Positions 44,914 through 53,996 of a stretch of 64,000 nt of DNA are shown here, piece after piece. The notes below the pieces were generated by a model that was given only the letters and a program-made list of their open reading frames with translations, was not told where the DNA came from and made no database searches. The translations under genes were made by a program, and so were the position numbers. This stretch comes from CAVZCK01 sp963798805. GTDB taxonomy: Bacteria > Pseudomonadota > Alphaproteobacteria > Rhizobiales > Rhodomicrobiaceae. Each line of letters starts with the position of its first letter. Within the stretch, counting starts at the first letter, position 1. The stretch spans positions 1-64,000 of the forward strand of contig CAWCVC010000008.1 in NCBI GenBank assembly GCA_963798805.1, written 5' to 3'.

Positions 44914-45534
44914 CTACGCCATCAGCTCGCGCTTCTCAGCGGTCGTGCCGTCGGCATTGAGGCGGTAGACCATAGGCGCGCCGGTGGCGAGGTTGAGTTG
45001 CAGCACTTCATCCCGGCTAAGCTTATCGAGCTTCATGACGAGAGCGCGCAGCGAATTGCCGTGGGCAGACACGATGACATTCTTGCCCGCTTGCAGCTCC
45101 GGCCAAATCCGGGTTTCGTAGAATGGGAGAACGCGTGCGGCGGTGTCCTTCAGGCTCTCGCCGCCCGGCGGCGGGACATCATAGGATCGCCGCCAGATAT
45201 GCACCTGCTCCTCACCCCAGCGCTCGCGCGCATCGTCCTTATTGAGACCCGAAAGGTCGCCATAATCACGCTCGTTGAGTGCCTGGTCTTTGATCGTTTC
45301 GACACCCGTTTGACCCAATTCTTCCAGAATCAGATCAAGCGTGCGCTGAGCACGCTTCAGAGCGCTCGTAAAGGCAATGTCGAAATGGATCCCAGCCTCT
45401 TTGATGAGACGGGCGGCGCGCCGCGCTTCCTCGACACCAGTTTCGGACAGATCGACATCGCGCCAGCCGGTGAAAAGATTGAGCTTGTTCCACTCGCTCT
45501 CGCCGTGACGAACCAATACGAGAAGATTGTCCAT
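44914..45534 (-). CDS. gpmA: 2,3-bisphosphoglycerate-dependent phosphoglycerate mutase
   Basis: Interconverts 3- and 2-phosphoglycerate in glycolysis/gluconeogenesis. The start at 45534 has AAGGA at 6-base spacing; 206 residues is the short form usual in alphaproteobacteria. VLVRHGESEWNKLNLFTGW carries the phospho-histidine, NERDYGDLSGLNK the substrate loop, and IVSAHGNSLRALVMKL the second histidine. It starts 20 bases after dapB and is probably co-transcribed. Confidence 0.95.
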   Translation of the reverse strand: MDNLLVLVRHGESEWNKLNLFTGWRDVDLSETGVEEARRAARLIKEAGIHFDIAFTSALKRAQRTLDLILEELGQTGVETIKDQALNERDYGDLSGLNKDDARERWGEEQVHIWRRSYDVPPPGGESLKDTAARVLPFYETRIWPELQAGKNVIVSAHGNSLRALVMKLDKLSRDEVLQLNLATGAPMVYRLNADGTTAEKRELMA

Positions 45535-45554
45535 ATTCGTCCTTCTGCTTGCGT

Positions 45555-46352
45555 TCAGAGCCCGAGCACATCCTGCATCGAGTAAAGACCGGGCGGCTTG
45601 CCTTTGCCCCAAAGTGCAGCCTTAACCGCGCCGCGCGCGAAGAGTTGCCGGTCGCCGGAGCGATGCATCAGCTCGAGCCGTTCGCCCGGGCCTGCGAAAA
45701 CGACCGAATGATCGCCGATAACGTCGCCCCCACGAAGCGCGGCAAACCCGATATCGCCGCGCTTGCGAACGCCTGTATGGCCGTCCCGCACGCGCACCGA
45801 ATGGTCATCGAGCCCGATTTTGCGGCCCTCAGCGGCAGCCCTGCCCAGCATCAGCGCCGTCCCCGAGGGAGCGTCCACTTTCATGCGGTGATGCATTTCT
45901 ACGATCTCGATATCGTAATCGGGGCTCAAAACTTCCGCGGCTTTTTTTACGAGCGCCTCGAGCAGATTGATACCCAGGCTCATATTGCCGGATTTCACGA
46001 TCACGGCGTGGCGAGAGGCAGCCAGAATGGCATCTTCCTCACGCGGGGAGAGACCGGTCGTTCCAATCACATGGACGATTCGCGCCTGCGCTGCCAGCCC
46101 GGCATGCTCGGCCGTAGCGGAGGGGGTCGTGAAATCGATGACGCCCTCCGAGCGTATGAACAGCTCAAGCGGATCAGTCGTGACCGGGATGCCGAGCTTG
46201 CCGACGCCGGCCAGTTCGCCAATGTCGGCGCCGACCAGCTCAGAGCCGGTCGGCTCGGTGCCGCCGCTGATCGCGCATTCGGGCATCTCGTGAAGGACGC
46301 GGGCGATGGCCCGGCCCATCCGGCCGCCCACTCCCATGATTGCAAGTTTCAT
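45555..46352 (-). CDS. dapB: 4-hydroxy-tetrahydrodipicolinate reductase
   Basis: NAD(P)H-dependent reductase in the diaminopimelate/lysine pathway that starts with lysC. The 265-residue protein has the nucleotide loop GVGGRMGRAIARV at 7-19 and the family signature EMHHRMKVDAPSGTAL near 155. Leftward, followed by gpmA. Confidence 0.96.
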   Translation of the reverse strand: MKLAIMGVGGRMGRAIARVLHEMPECAISGGTEPTGSELVGADIGELAGVGKLGIPVTTDPLELFIRSEGVIDFTTPSATAEHAGLAAQARIVHVIGTTGLSPREEDAILAASRHAVIVKSGNMSLGINLLEALVKKAAEVLSPDYDIEIVEMHHRMKVDAPSGTALMLGRAAAEGRKIGLDDHSVRVRDGHTGVRKRGDIGFAALRGGDVIGDHSVVFAGPGERLELMHRSGDRQLFARGAVKAALWGKGKPPGLYSMQDVLGL

Positions 46353-46578
46353 AGCCTTAACGACCTGTTCGCCATGCCAAGGCTGCCCTATAGCAGCCCT
46401 CAGAAAGGACTTAAAGTCTTACCGAAGGCGCCGGAGCTGCTAGCCTCCCTTTTTAAACGCGAAGATTGAAGGGAAACGCAGCAGACATCAGAGCCGGCAA
46501 AATCAGGAATGCGATGGCCGGCAAGGATCATGTTGCAACTGCCTTGCGGCGGAGCGGGCCGTCCGCTCGGGTCCTCGA

Positions 46579-47928
46579 TCAGGCCGCGAGCCGCTCGAAC
46601 ATAGTTCTATATCCAAGGACCTGCTGGTCGAAGATAACGTCAGACTGGCGGATAGGCCTCGCAAGGGCCAACCCGTCAAGCGACCGCGCGCGGCTCAAAG
46701 CGACATAGGCCTGGCCGTGAGCGAAGGTGCCGCGGCCGAAGTCGATATAGACCTTATCCAGCGTCATGCCCTGGCTCTTATGGATGGTCAGCGCCCAGGC
46801 AAGCCGGATCGGAAGCTGTCGGAACGAGCCTGCCACCGTCTCGACCATCTTGTCGGTATCCGGATCATATTCGTACCGTACATTTTCCCAGGTCACCGGC
46901 TCGAGCTCATGCTCCTCGCCGGCGATGTCGATCCATACCGTCCGGCCATCGATCCGCGAAATTCGTGCCTGCGTGCCGTTCACCCAGCGCTTATCGGGAT
47001 CGTTACGCAGCAGGACAACTTTCGAGCCCTCCTTCAGAACCAGCGTCGCATCGGTCGGAAACGCGGACGCATCGAACTTGCCGGTCACAACAGCGTCGAA
47101 TTGCTCCGCCCTGCCCTTCAGTCTTTCGAGGAATGAGCGGTTGGTGTTGTCCGCAGCCTGATTGATCGGCGTCAGCACGATATAGTCCTCGCAATCCGGC
47201 AGAGAGCGGAAAGGCGCCACCCGATCGTTGAAGACATCGAGATGATCGCGCGAGGGGCCGCCGTCGCGGACGCCGTTGAGCGCTTCGACGAAACCCTTGT
47301 CCTGCTGGCGGTAGACCTTGTTCAGCTCGAACAGACCGAGCGGCGCATCCTGGAAAACGGGTGCGTTGAAAAAATAGATACCGCCCATCGCGTCATGGAA
47401 ATACTGCCTTGTCTCCTGATCGCGGATCACCGGTGGCAGTTGATGCAGATCTCCCATGGCGATGATCTGCAAACCGCCGAACGGTTTTCCCGGCTGCTTC
47501 CGAGTCATGCGCAATGCCAGGTCGATGCCTTGCATGAGATCAGCGCGAACCATGGAGACTTCATCAATGATGAGCGTGTCGAGGTTCTTGAAGAGCGCGG
47601 CGCGGCGGCACCGCTTAACAATATCGGCTGTGATGAGCTGCGGCGGAAAGCCGAAGAAGGAGTGAATGGTCTGGCCATGGACGTTGACCGCCGCAAGCCC
47701 CGTCGGCGCGAGCACCGCCGTCTTTTGCGGGAGATTGCTCTTCAGACAGCGCAGCAGCGTCGATTTTCCTGTGCCGGCGCGGCCCGTCACAAACAGGCTT
47801 TGGCGGTCTTCCGCGGCCTGCCGCATAACAGCGATGAATTCGTCTGATGGCTGAACGCCGACGGGCCAGCGGATCGACGATTGGGCGGCTGAGACGGGCG
47901 CCAAGGCCATATCGAGAATGTCCCCCAT
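46579..47928 (-). CDS. Pif1/RecD-like superfamily 1 helicase
   Basis: A 449-residue DNA helicase. Walker A TGRAGTGKSTLL near 49, Walker B TLIIDEVSMVRADL near 115, GDLHQLPPV (motif III) near 157, and C-terminal motifs LAWALTIHKSQGMTLD and YVALSRARSLDGL identify the Pif1/RecD branch of SF1B. It is short, without the accessory domains of RecD or TraA. Bacterial Pif1 proteins unwind G-quadruplexes and stalled forks; the role of this one is inferred only from family. It stands alone with a 154-base upstream gap. Confidence 0.88.
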   Translation of the reverse strand: MGDILDMALAPVSAAQSSIRWPVGVQPSDEFIAVMRQAAEDRQSLFVTGRAGTGKSTLLRCLKSNLPQKTAVLAPTGLAAVNVHGQTIHSFFGFPPQLITADIVKRCRRAALFKNLDTLIIDEVSMVRADLMQGIDLALRMTRKQPGKPFGGLQIIAMGDLHQLPPVIRDQETRQYFHDAMGGIYFFNAPVFQDAPLGLFELNKVYRQQDKGFVEALNGVRDGGPSRDHLDVFNDRVAPFRSLPDCEDYIVLTPINQAADNTNRSFLERLKGRAEQFDAVVTGKFDASAFPTDATLVLKEGSKVVLLRNDPDKRWVNGTQARISRIDGRTVWIDIAGEEHELEPVTWENVRYEYDPDTDKMVETVAGSFRQLPIRLAWALTIHKSQGMTLDKVYIDFGRGTFAHGQAYVALSRARSLDGLALARPIRQSDVIFDQQVLGYRTMFERLAA

Positions 47929-48082
47929 GAAGCAAAGCAGCAGCCGTGAGGATAGCCGGTTAAGGCCGGCACGTAACGGCGATAACCGAACCTTTCACAG
48001 CTTTGGTTCATGACGCAAACAAAAAAGGAACAAAATACGTACGAAACGCTATTTCGTTCGTAAGGACGATCGGATGCGGACG

Positions 48083-49900
48083 CTACCCGACCACCAGGCG
48101 CTCCGCCTTCTTGCGCTCATGCGGATCGAGAATGCGCTTGCGCAGGCGGATCAACTCCGGCGTAATCTCCACAAGCTCGTCGTCCTCGATGTAAGCCAGC
48201 GCCTTTTCGAGGGTGAGTTTCATGGGTGGTGTCAGCAGCACGTTATCGTCGCGTCCCGCCGCGCGGACGTTGGTAAGCTTCTTGCCTTTCAGCACATTGA
48301 CCTCAAGGTCGTTGCCCCGGCTATGCTCGCCGACGATCATGCCTTGGTAGACCCGCGTCTGAGGGCCGATCATCATCGGCCCGCGGTCTTCCAGATTCCA
48401 AAGCGCATAGGCCACAGCCTCGCCCTGGCCGTTCGAGATCAGCACGCCTGTGCGCCGGCCGGGGATCTCCCCTTTGAATGGCGCGTAGGCATGAAACAGG
48501 CGGTTCATCACTGCCGTGCCGCGCGTATCCGAGAGCAACTCGCTCTGATAGCCGATAAGCCCGCGCGTGGGCACATGGAAGACGAGACGCTGCCGCCCGC
48601 CACCGGAGGGCCGCATGTCGATCAGGTCGCCGCGTCGCTCGCCGAGCTTCTGCACCACAGCGCCAACGTATTCTTCGTCGACGTCGATGATGACTTCCTC
48701 GATCGGCTCCAACCGCTGGCCGGTCACCGGATCGGACTGCATGACCACGCGCGGGCGTGAAACGGTCAACTCGAAGCCCTCACGTCGTATGGTCTCGATC
48801 AGGATCGCGAGCTGCAATTCGCCGCGTCCGGCGACCTCCAGAGCGTCGGCATCCGAGGTCTCGGTGATACGCAGCGCAACATTGCCTTCCGCCTCACGCA
48901 TCAGCCGGTCGCGAATGACCCGGCTTTGAACCTTATCGCCTTCCTGACCGGCAAAGGGGCCATCGTTGATCCGGAAGGTCATCGACAGTGTCGGCGGATC
49001 GATCGGCTGGGCCGGAATTGCCTCCGTGATCTCCGGCGCGCAGATTGTGTCGGCGACCGTCGCCTGACTCAGACCGGCAAGCGCGACAATTTCGCCAGCG
49101 CCCGCTTCATTCACCGGGACCCGCTCCAGCCCGCGGAACGCCAGCACCTTAGAGATGCGTCCCTGCTCGATCATCTTGCCGTCGCGCGATAGCGCCTTGA
49201 CAGTCAGCCCCGGACTTACCCGGCCTGCCGTGATCCGGCCGGTAAGAACGCGACCGAGATAAGGATCGGCCTCGAGCGTTGTGGCCAGCATCCGAAACGC
49301 GCCGTCAGCCGTTATCGGCGGTGAAACATGGCGGAGAACCAGATCGAAAAGCGGCGCCGTATTCTCCTTCGGCCCATCCGGCGACAGCGCCATCCAGCCT
49401 TCCTTGGCCGAGCCATAGAGAATAGGAAAATCGAGCTGCTCCTCATTGGCGTCGAGCGCGGCAAACAGGTCGAAGACTTCATTGACCACCTCGATATGCC
49501 GCTCATCCGGCTTGTCGATCTTGTTGATCGCAACGATCGGGCGCAGACCGACCTTGAGAGCCTTCGACACCACGAATTTCGTCTGCGGCATGGGGCCTTC
49601 AGAGGCGTCGACCAGGACGATCGCGCCGTCGACCATGTTCAGGATGCGCTCGACCTCGCCGCCGAAATCGGCATGGCCCGGCGTGTCGACGATGTTGATG
49701 CGCGTGTCGCGCCAGACAAGCGAGGTCACTTTCGCAAGAATGGTGATCCCGCGCTCACGCTCCAACTCGTTGGAGTCCATGGCGCGCTCGGCCACGCGCT
49801 GATTGTCCCGGAACGAGCCCGACTGGCGCAGCAAAACGTCGATCAGGGTGGTTTTGCCGTGATCGACGTGGGCAATGATCGCAATGTTTCTCAGGTTCAT
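48083..49900 (-). CDS. typA: Translational GTPase TypA/BipA
   Basis: Ribosome-associated GTPase of the EF-G family needed for ribosome assembly in the cold and for stress adaptation. The 605 residues are the normal length: G domain with AHVDHGKTTLIDVLL at 10-24, DTPGHADFGGEVER near 75 and NKIDKP near 130; then beta-barrel, two alpha/beta domains and the unique C-terminal domain (IEDDELVEITPELIRLRK). Its start overlaps the stop of the upstream membrane protein gene by 4 bases. Confidence 0.96.
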   Translation of the reverse strand: MNLRNIAIIAHVDHGKTTLIDVLLRQSGSFRDNQRVAERAMDSNELERERGITILAKVTSLVWRDTRINIVDTPGHADFGGEVERILNMVDGAIVLVDASEGPMPQTKFVVSKALKVGLRPIVAINKIDKPDERHIEVVNEVFDLFAALDANEEQLDFPILYGSAKEGWMALSPDGPKENTAPLFDLVLRHVSPPITADGAFRMLATTLEADPYLGRVLTGRITAGRVSPGLTVKALSRDGKMIEQGRISKVLAFRGLERVPVNEAGAGEIVALAGLSQATVADTICAPEITEAIPAQPIDPPTLSMTFRINDGPFAGQEGDKVQSRVIRDRLMREAEGNVALRITETSDADALEVAGRGELQLAILIETIRREGFELTVSRPRVVMQSDPVTGQRLEPIEEVIIDVDEEYVGAVVQKLGERRGDLIDMRPSGGGRQRLVFHVPTRGLIGYQSELLSDTRGTAVMNRLFHAYAPFKGEIPGRRTGVLISNGQGEAVAYALWNLEDRGPMMIGPQTRVYQGMIVGEHSRGNDLEVNVLKGKKLTNVRAAGRDDNVLLTPPMKLTLEKALAYIEDDELVEITPELIRLRKRILDPHERKKAERLVVG

Positions 49901-50565
49901 GTTTTCTGATCGTTCTCAGCCAGTCGCAGTTGTCTGTCTTTGCGTTTGAGCGCCTCCCGCGTGGCGCCGTCCCGCTTCAGCCGCTTCATGTGATAGATGA
50001 GGATCGGCCGGGTGGGCTCTTCTACATCGAACTCATCAAGGAAATGTTCGCGGATCGCATTGAACGCATCCCAGATTTCACCCCGCGCTGCGTAGCGCTG
50101 CTCCGGCGTCGGCGTGCCTTTGCGCGGATCGAGGCTTTCCATCACCTTCCGCATATGGTGAAGGGGCGAATATGGATAAAGCCCGATGAGCTTGTCGGTC
50201 TCGCCGACATTCGCGTAAACGATCCGCATTGTGTCGATGCATTCCGAAAGCTCCCGTGCCGCGATTAGATAATCCTCGAGCTCGGGCTTTTCCAGGTGGC
50301 AGTAATAGATCAGCTCGGCCTTTGACCGGACGATATCGTGCCATTGTTCGCGTAGATCTTGCAGAAAGGTCGCCCGCTTCTGATAGATGTGCGCCATATA
50401 AGCCGCGATTACGGTGACGATCAGCAGCGAAGTGTCTCTGATGAAATCATAAAAGTTGAGTGCCCAGGGGATGCCGGACAGTTTCGCCGCCAAAGCGAGC
50501 CCGATCAGCGCTATCAGGCCGGCGACAACAACGGTCAAAATCCGGTTCTGCGTCTTCCGTGTCAT
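49897..50565 (-). CDS. Hypothetical membrane protein coupled to typA
   Basis: A 222-residue protein with two N-terminal membrane helices (LTVVVAGLIALIGLALAA near 10-28 and LLIVTVIAAYMAHIYQ near 47-62) and a soluble, charged, mainly helical cytoplasmic part containing YYCHLEKPELEDYLIAAREL and IREHFLDEFDVEEPTRPI. I recognise no family. It overlaps typA by 4 bases (ATGA), so the two are very likely made from one message. Confidence 0.75.
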   Translation of the reverse strand: MTRKTQNRILTVVVAGLIALIGLALAAKLSGIPWALNFYDFIRDTSLLIVTVIAAYMAHIYQKRATFLQDLREQWHDIVRSKAELIYYCHLEKPELEDYLIAARELSECIDTMRIVYANVGETDKLIGLYPYSPLHHMRKVMESLDPRKGTPTPEQRYAARGEIWDAFNAIREHFLDEFDVEEPTRPILIYHMKRLKRDGATREALKRKDRQLRLAENDQKT

Positions 50566-50846
50566 GCGGCCGCCCCTCGTCCAACATACGCGCCGACACG
50601 GCTTTAGGTCAGAGCGCGCCCCGGCTCAAGCGAATTGAGCAGGCCTGGCCGCATGGGGCTTCGCGGACGGTAGCGGCGTCCGGAGCGCCGGATGAACGGA
50701 CCGGCTCGATCGCTGCTCCAATTTGCGGAGATATTCTAACGCAAAGTTCAGAACATTCTGTCAGCATCTGCGTAGAGTTACGCCAGCCTGTCGCGAGCCC
50801 GGACTTCGTCGCGTCCCCCGATGCCAAGCCAAGTATTCAGAGTGTC

Positions 50847-51368
50847 ATGACGCTTAAGATTCAACCGACCAATCGCGAAGTCTTCTTTGACGCCCGCGAG
50901 ATCATCGTGTCGAAAACGGATATGAAAGGCTGGATTACCTACGCCAATGACATATTCACAGGCATCAGCGGCTTTACGGAGCGTGAGCTGTTGGGTCAGC
51001 CGCACAGCATTATCCGCCACCCTGATATGCCCCGCGCTGTGTTCAAACTGCTGTGGGACACGATTCTGCAGGGACAGGAAATCTTCGCCTATGTGAAGAA
51101 TATAACCAAGACCGGCGACCATTATTGGGTCTTCGCCCATGTAACACCTTCGTTCGGTCCTAACGGCCAGATCATCGGCTTCCACTCGAACCGCCGGGTG
51201 CCACGACGCGAGGCCATCGCCGCTGTCACCCCCATTTATGCCGATCTGATCCATACCGAAGCCCAACACCGCAACGGCAAGGACGCGCTCAACGCCGGCT
51301 CTGCGCATCTTCTCGATTTCGTCAAGTCAACCCACAAGCCCTACGATGAACTTGTCCTCTGTTTCTAA
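50847..51368 (+). CDS. Aer-like PAS domain sensor protein
   Basis: A 173-residue single-PAS protein starting at the ATG at 50847. TDMKGWITYANDIFTGISGF, IIRHPDMPRAVFKLLW and the NITKTGDHYWVFAHVTPSF segments are very close to the FAD-binding PAS domain of the aerotaxis receptor Aer. Unlike Aer it has no membrane anchor; it ends YDELVLCF, and its last 23 bases overlap the start of a chemoreceptor. The pair probably senses redox or oxygen state and signals to the chemotaxis kinase; FAD binding is inferred. The 280 bases upstream, shared with the leftward typA operon, should hold its promoter. Confidence 0.87.
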   Translation: MTLKIQPTNREVFFDAREIIVSKTDMKGWITYANDIFTGISGFTERELLGQPHSIIRHPDMPRAVFKLLWDTILQGQEIFAYVKNITKTGDHYWVFAHVTPSFGPNGQIIGFHSNRRVPRREAIAAVTPIYADLIHTEAQHRNGKDALNAGSAHLLDFVKSTHKPYDELVLCF

Positions 51369-52764
51369 AGCTCTCATGGCGAGCTTCCTCGCTGTGCCCG
51401 TTCTGGCTTTTTCCGCGCTCGCGGAGCAGCTCGGCTGGCGTTTTGTCGCGCACTGGCCGGCTAACATCGGGCTCGTCGCGAGCTTGGTGTCGGCCTATTA
51501 CCTGGTCAAAGCCAGCAAGGTCGTGCAGCAGGCGACCGAGGTCTGCTTCGCAGTCGCAAGAGGTGACTTCGAGGTTCGCGTGATCGGCATTACCGAGAAG
51601 GGTGACCTTGGAAGATACCTGCTATCGCTGAATGCGATGATCGATCGCTGCGACGCTTATCTCCGCGAATCCACAGCGGCAATGCAGGCCGTGCGGGCCA
51701 ACAAATATTTCCGCTTTATTCGCGAGGAGGGAATGAATGGCGCGCTCCTCACCGGCGCGAAAATCATCAATGAGGCGATGGAGGCGATCCGGGACCGTGT
51801 CGGAGCATTCAATAGCGAGACCGGCAAATTCGAAACTTCAATCAGCGCTATCGTGGACAGCGTCTCGGCAACCTCGGACGGAATGGGAGCGACCGCTGGG
51901 ACGATGAGCGCCGGCGCCGGTGCAACCGCCGAGCGCGCGAGTTCTGTTGCGGCGGCTACCGAGGAAGCCACCGCGCAGATGCAAGCCATTGCTGCTGCCT
52001 GCACCGAGCTGACAAATTCGGTCAAGGAAATCGATCTCCAGGCCGGTCGCTCTGCCCAAATCACAAGGGATGCGGTGACGCTTGCGGCCAATGCGGGCAA
52101 TGTGATCGGCGCCGCAAGCACGGCAAGCGAGCGGATCGGCGAAATGGCTGTGCTTATCAGCGGCATTGCCGGGCAGACCAATCTTCTCGCTTTGAATGCA
52201 GCGATCGAAGCGGCCCGCGCCGGAGAGGCCGGCAAGGGCTTCGCCGTGGTTGCCTCGGAGGTGAAAGCCCTCGCCGACCAGACGGCAAAGGCGACCAGCC
52301 AGATCGCCGAGCAGATTGCCGATGTTCAGAATTCGACGCGCGCTGCGGTCGACGCGATCGCCAATATTGGCCAGATCATCTCGCAGGTTAACGAGACGAC
52401 CTCGCAGGTAGCCGACGCCGTGCAGACCCAGACGCAGGCGACCAATGAAATTGCGCGCAACGTCGAACACGCCTTCACGGGCTTGCGTGAGATCGGCACG
52501 AACATCCACGGCGTTACCGAGAGTGTCGGAGATTCTGAACACCTCGCCAGCAGAACGAAAGAGGCATCCACCGAGCTTTCCGCTCAGGCGCAGCGGCTCA
52601 GCGTGGAAGTCCGCAATTTCCTCCTGGCCTTGCGGCGCGGTCCGCTCGACCGGCGTCACCGCGATGACGAGAGCTATTCCGGTCCTGAACGGCGCGAGGC
52701 CGAAGGGCTGCAGGAGACGCAGGCTGCTCAAGACCGCGAAGAGAGAGAGCGCGCGGCAGCGTGA
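51346..52764 (+). CDS. Methyl-accepting chemotaxis protein
   Basis: A 472-residue chemoreceptor. Two closely spaced N-terminal membrane helices (about 10-30 and 38-55) leave almost no periplasmic domain, so it cannot bind an external ligand the usual way. A HAMP-like segment follows (ARGDFEVRVIGITEKGDLG), then the long signalling coiled coil with the conserved tip NLLALNAAIEAARAGEAGKG near 288 and FAVVASEVKALADQTAKAT. No NWETF tether at the C-terminus; it ends in charged residues. It overlaps the PAS gene by 23 bases, so this looks like an Aer receptor split into sensor and transducer. Confidence 0.92.
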   Translation: MNLSSVSKALMASFLAVPVLAFSALAEQLGWRFVAHWPANIGLVASLVSAYYLVKASKVVQQATEVCFAVARGDFEVRVIGITEKGDLGRYLLSLNAMIDRCDAYLRESTAAMQAVRANKYFRFIREEGMNGALLTGAKIINEAMEAIRDRVGAFNSETGKFETSISAIVDSVSATSDGMGATAGTMSAGAGATAERASSVAAATEEATAQMQAIAAACTELTNSVKEIDLQAGRSAQITRDAVTLAANAGNVIGAASTASERIGEMAVLISGIAGQTNLLALNAAIEAARAGEAGKGFAVVASEVKALADQTAKATSQIAEQIADVQNSTRAAVDAIANIGQIISQVNETTSQVADAVQTQTQATNEIARNVEHAFTGLREIGTNIHGVTESVGDSEHLASRTKEASTELSAQAQRLSVEVRNFLLALRRGPLDRRHRDDESYSGPERREAEGLQETQAAQDREERERAAA

Positions 52765-52934
52765 TGCGCAGGTCCGGTGGGCGAATTTGCCCTCCATAGC
52801 TCCTGAAAGCGCAGAGGCGAAGGCCGGCAAAACAACCCGCGCTTATCTCGTGTTCAGCCAGATCGAGAAGATCCCCCGCTCCCGATCAGCTTGGGATCGC
52901 TGGGAGCGACAGCATTGCTTGAGCCGCTACGTTA

Positions 52935-53627
52935 TCAGACGACCTTTTGGGTCGTCGTCTGGGTCGCCTCAACGAAAGCTTCAGCGAACTGTTTCAACAC
53001 CGCTGCGAGTGCCTGCGTCTGATTTGAATTGGATGTAGCGCTGTTCGTGGACGCCGAGGTGCTCGTGTCACCGCTACTATTCCGTGTATTCGCGGCATTG
53101 CTGTCGAACGCCGAGGACGTGCCGCCATTGTGGTGGTGGTGGTGGTGCGGTCTATCCAACCCGTTTGCTTGCAGGGCGGACTGCAGGTCCTGCGTCGCCG
53201 CGTCCGCACTTGTCTGGGCTCCGGTCGAATCGCCCGATTGAATTGCAGCAATGAGGTTGGTCAGATTCTGAACCAGCGATGAGATATCGCTCGTAGAGGC
53301 GGCATTTCCCTGGCGCAGAGATTGCCGATCCTGCTGATAGGCCTTAAGCGCGGCCTGAGCGTCCGTGATGTTTCCCGACTGAACCGCTGAGCTCAGGTTC
53401 GAGAGATCTGTTTTGATCGTCGCCGAGAACGATCCAAATCCACTCTGATCTCCCGATCCGCCGGCGGTAGCGATCGACTGAACGTCCTGCTGATAGCTCT
53501 GAAGCGCCGCCTGTGCAGCAGATGTGTCGCCAGCCTCGACGGCGCTGGCAAGCGTCTTGAAATCAAGACGGCGCTGATGAAACAGGGCACTCAACGTGCT
53601 GCCGCTCACTCCGCTGACCGACATCAT
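52935..53627 (-). CDS. Repeat protein with a hexahistidine tract
   Basis: A 230-residue protein of low-complexity composition. Three degenerate repeats of about 45-50 residues are visible in the first 150, each of the form L-x-x-AV-x-SGD-x3-AQAAL-x-x-YQQD-x-QS (for example LASAVEAGDTSAAQAAL and LSSAVQSGNITDAQAAL). Then come a DRPHHHHHHNGG tract near 163, a Ser/Thr/Asn-rich linker, and a final helix (ALAAVLKQFAEAFVEATQ). The DNA of the tract is a run of six GTG units on the plus strand (53129-53147). No signal peptide. Function unknown; metal binding by the histidine run is possible. AGGAG precedes the start. Confidence 0.7.
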   Translation of the reverse strand: MMSVSGVSGSTLSALFHQRRLDFKTLASAVEAGDTSAAQAALQSYQQDVQSIATAGGSGDQSGFGSFSATIKTDLSNLSSAVQSGNITDAQAALKAYQQDRQSLRQGNAASTSDISSLVQNLTNLIAAIQSGDSTGAQTSADAATQDLQSALQANGLDRPHHHHHHNGGTSSAFDSNAANTRNSSGDTSTSASTNSATSNSNQTQALAAVLKQFAEAFVEATQTTTQKVV

Positions 53628-53996
53628 GATCTCCTGTTGACCTGAAATGTCAATTCCACGAGGTCCAAGTTCGCCCGTCAGGCGAGGCCAGGCTCGGCTT
53701 GACTCGTGCCGGAGCTACGACCGCAGGGCTTGGTTCAACTGCTCACTCCCGGGGAGCATCGATCCCACGTGCATTTCGCAATGCGAAGCTTCGCCTGGTG
53801 AACATCATGATCAGCGGAGTTTCGTAGCGAAGTTATAGGCCTCGAAGCTTGCTGAAGGCTTTATCCGATCGGTGCAATTCGATGTGGAAAATCCGCGTAG
53901 TCATGCCGAAACCATCGCCATCATTGGCAATTCAGGCGGGATCAGGATATCGCTGCGCTTGCATTGCCGACCCAAGTGGCGGGGTTTTAACCCGCT
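53628..53996. other. Non-coding stretch between rho and the repeat protein
   Basis: About 370 bases with no convincing gene on either strand. It probably carries the promoter of the leftward repeat-protein gene. A GCGGG / CCCGC hairpin (53979-53995) touches the rho stop codon but lacks a T-run. Confidence 0.4.

Noticed and set aside
48028..48042. GAAC-N7-GTAC upstream of the Pif1-like helicase as a LexA (SOS) box
   Set aside because: One mismatch in the GAAC-N7-GAAC repeat of alphaproteobacteria and not placed over a recognised promoter.
50752..50776. AGAAC-N16-CGTA upstream of the PAS gene as an EcfG promoter
   Set aside because: Two deviations from the consensus.
53129..53147. GTG repeat as a CRISPR-like or tandem-repeat locus
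   Set aside because: It is a six-unit triplet run coding the histidine tract; no spacers.
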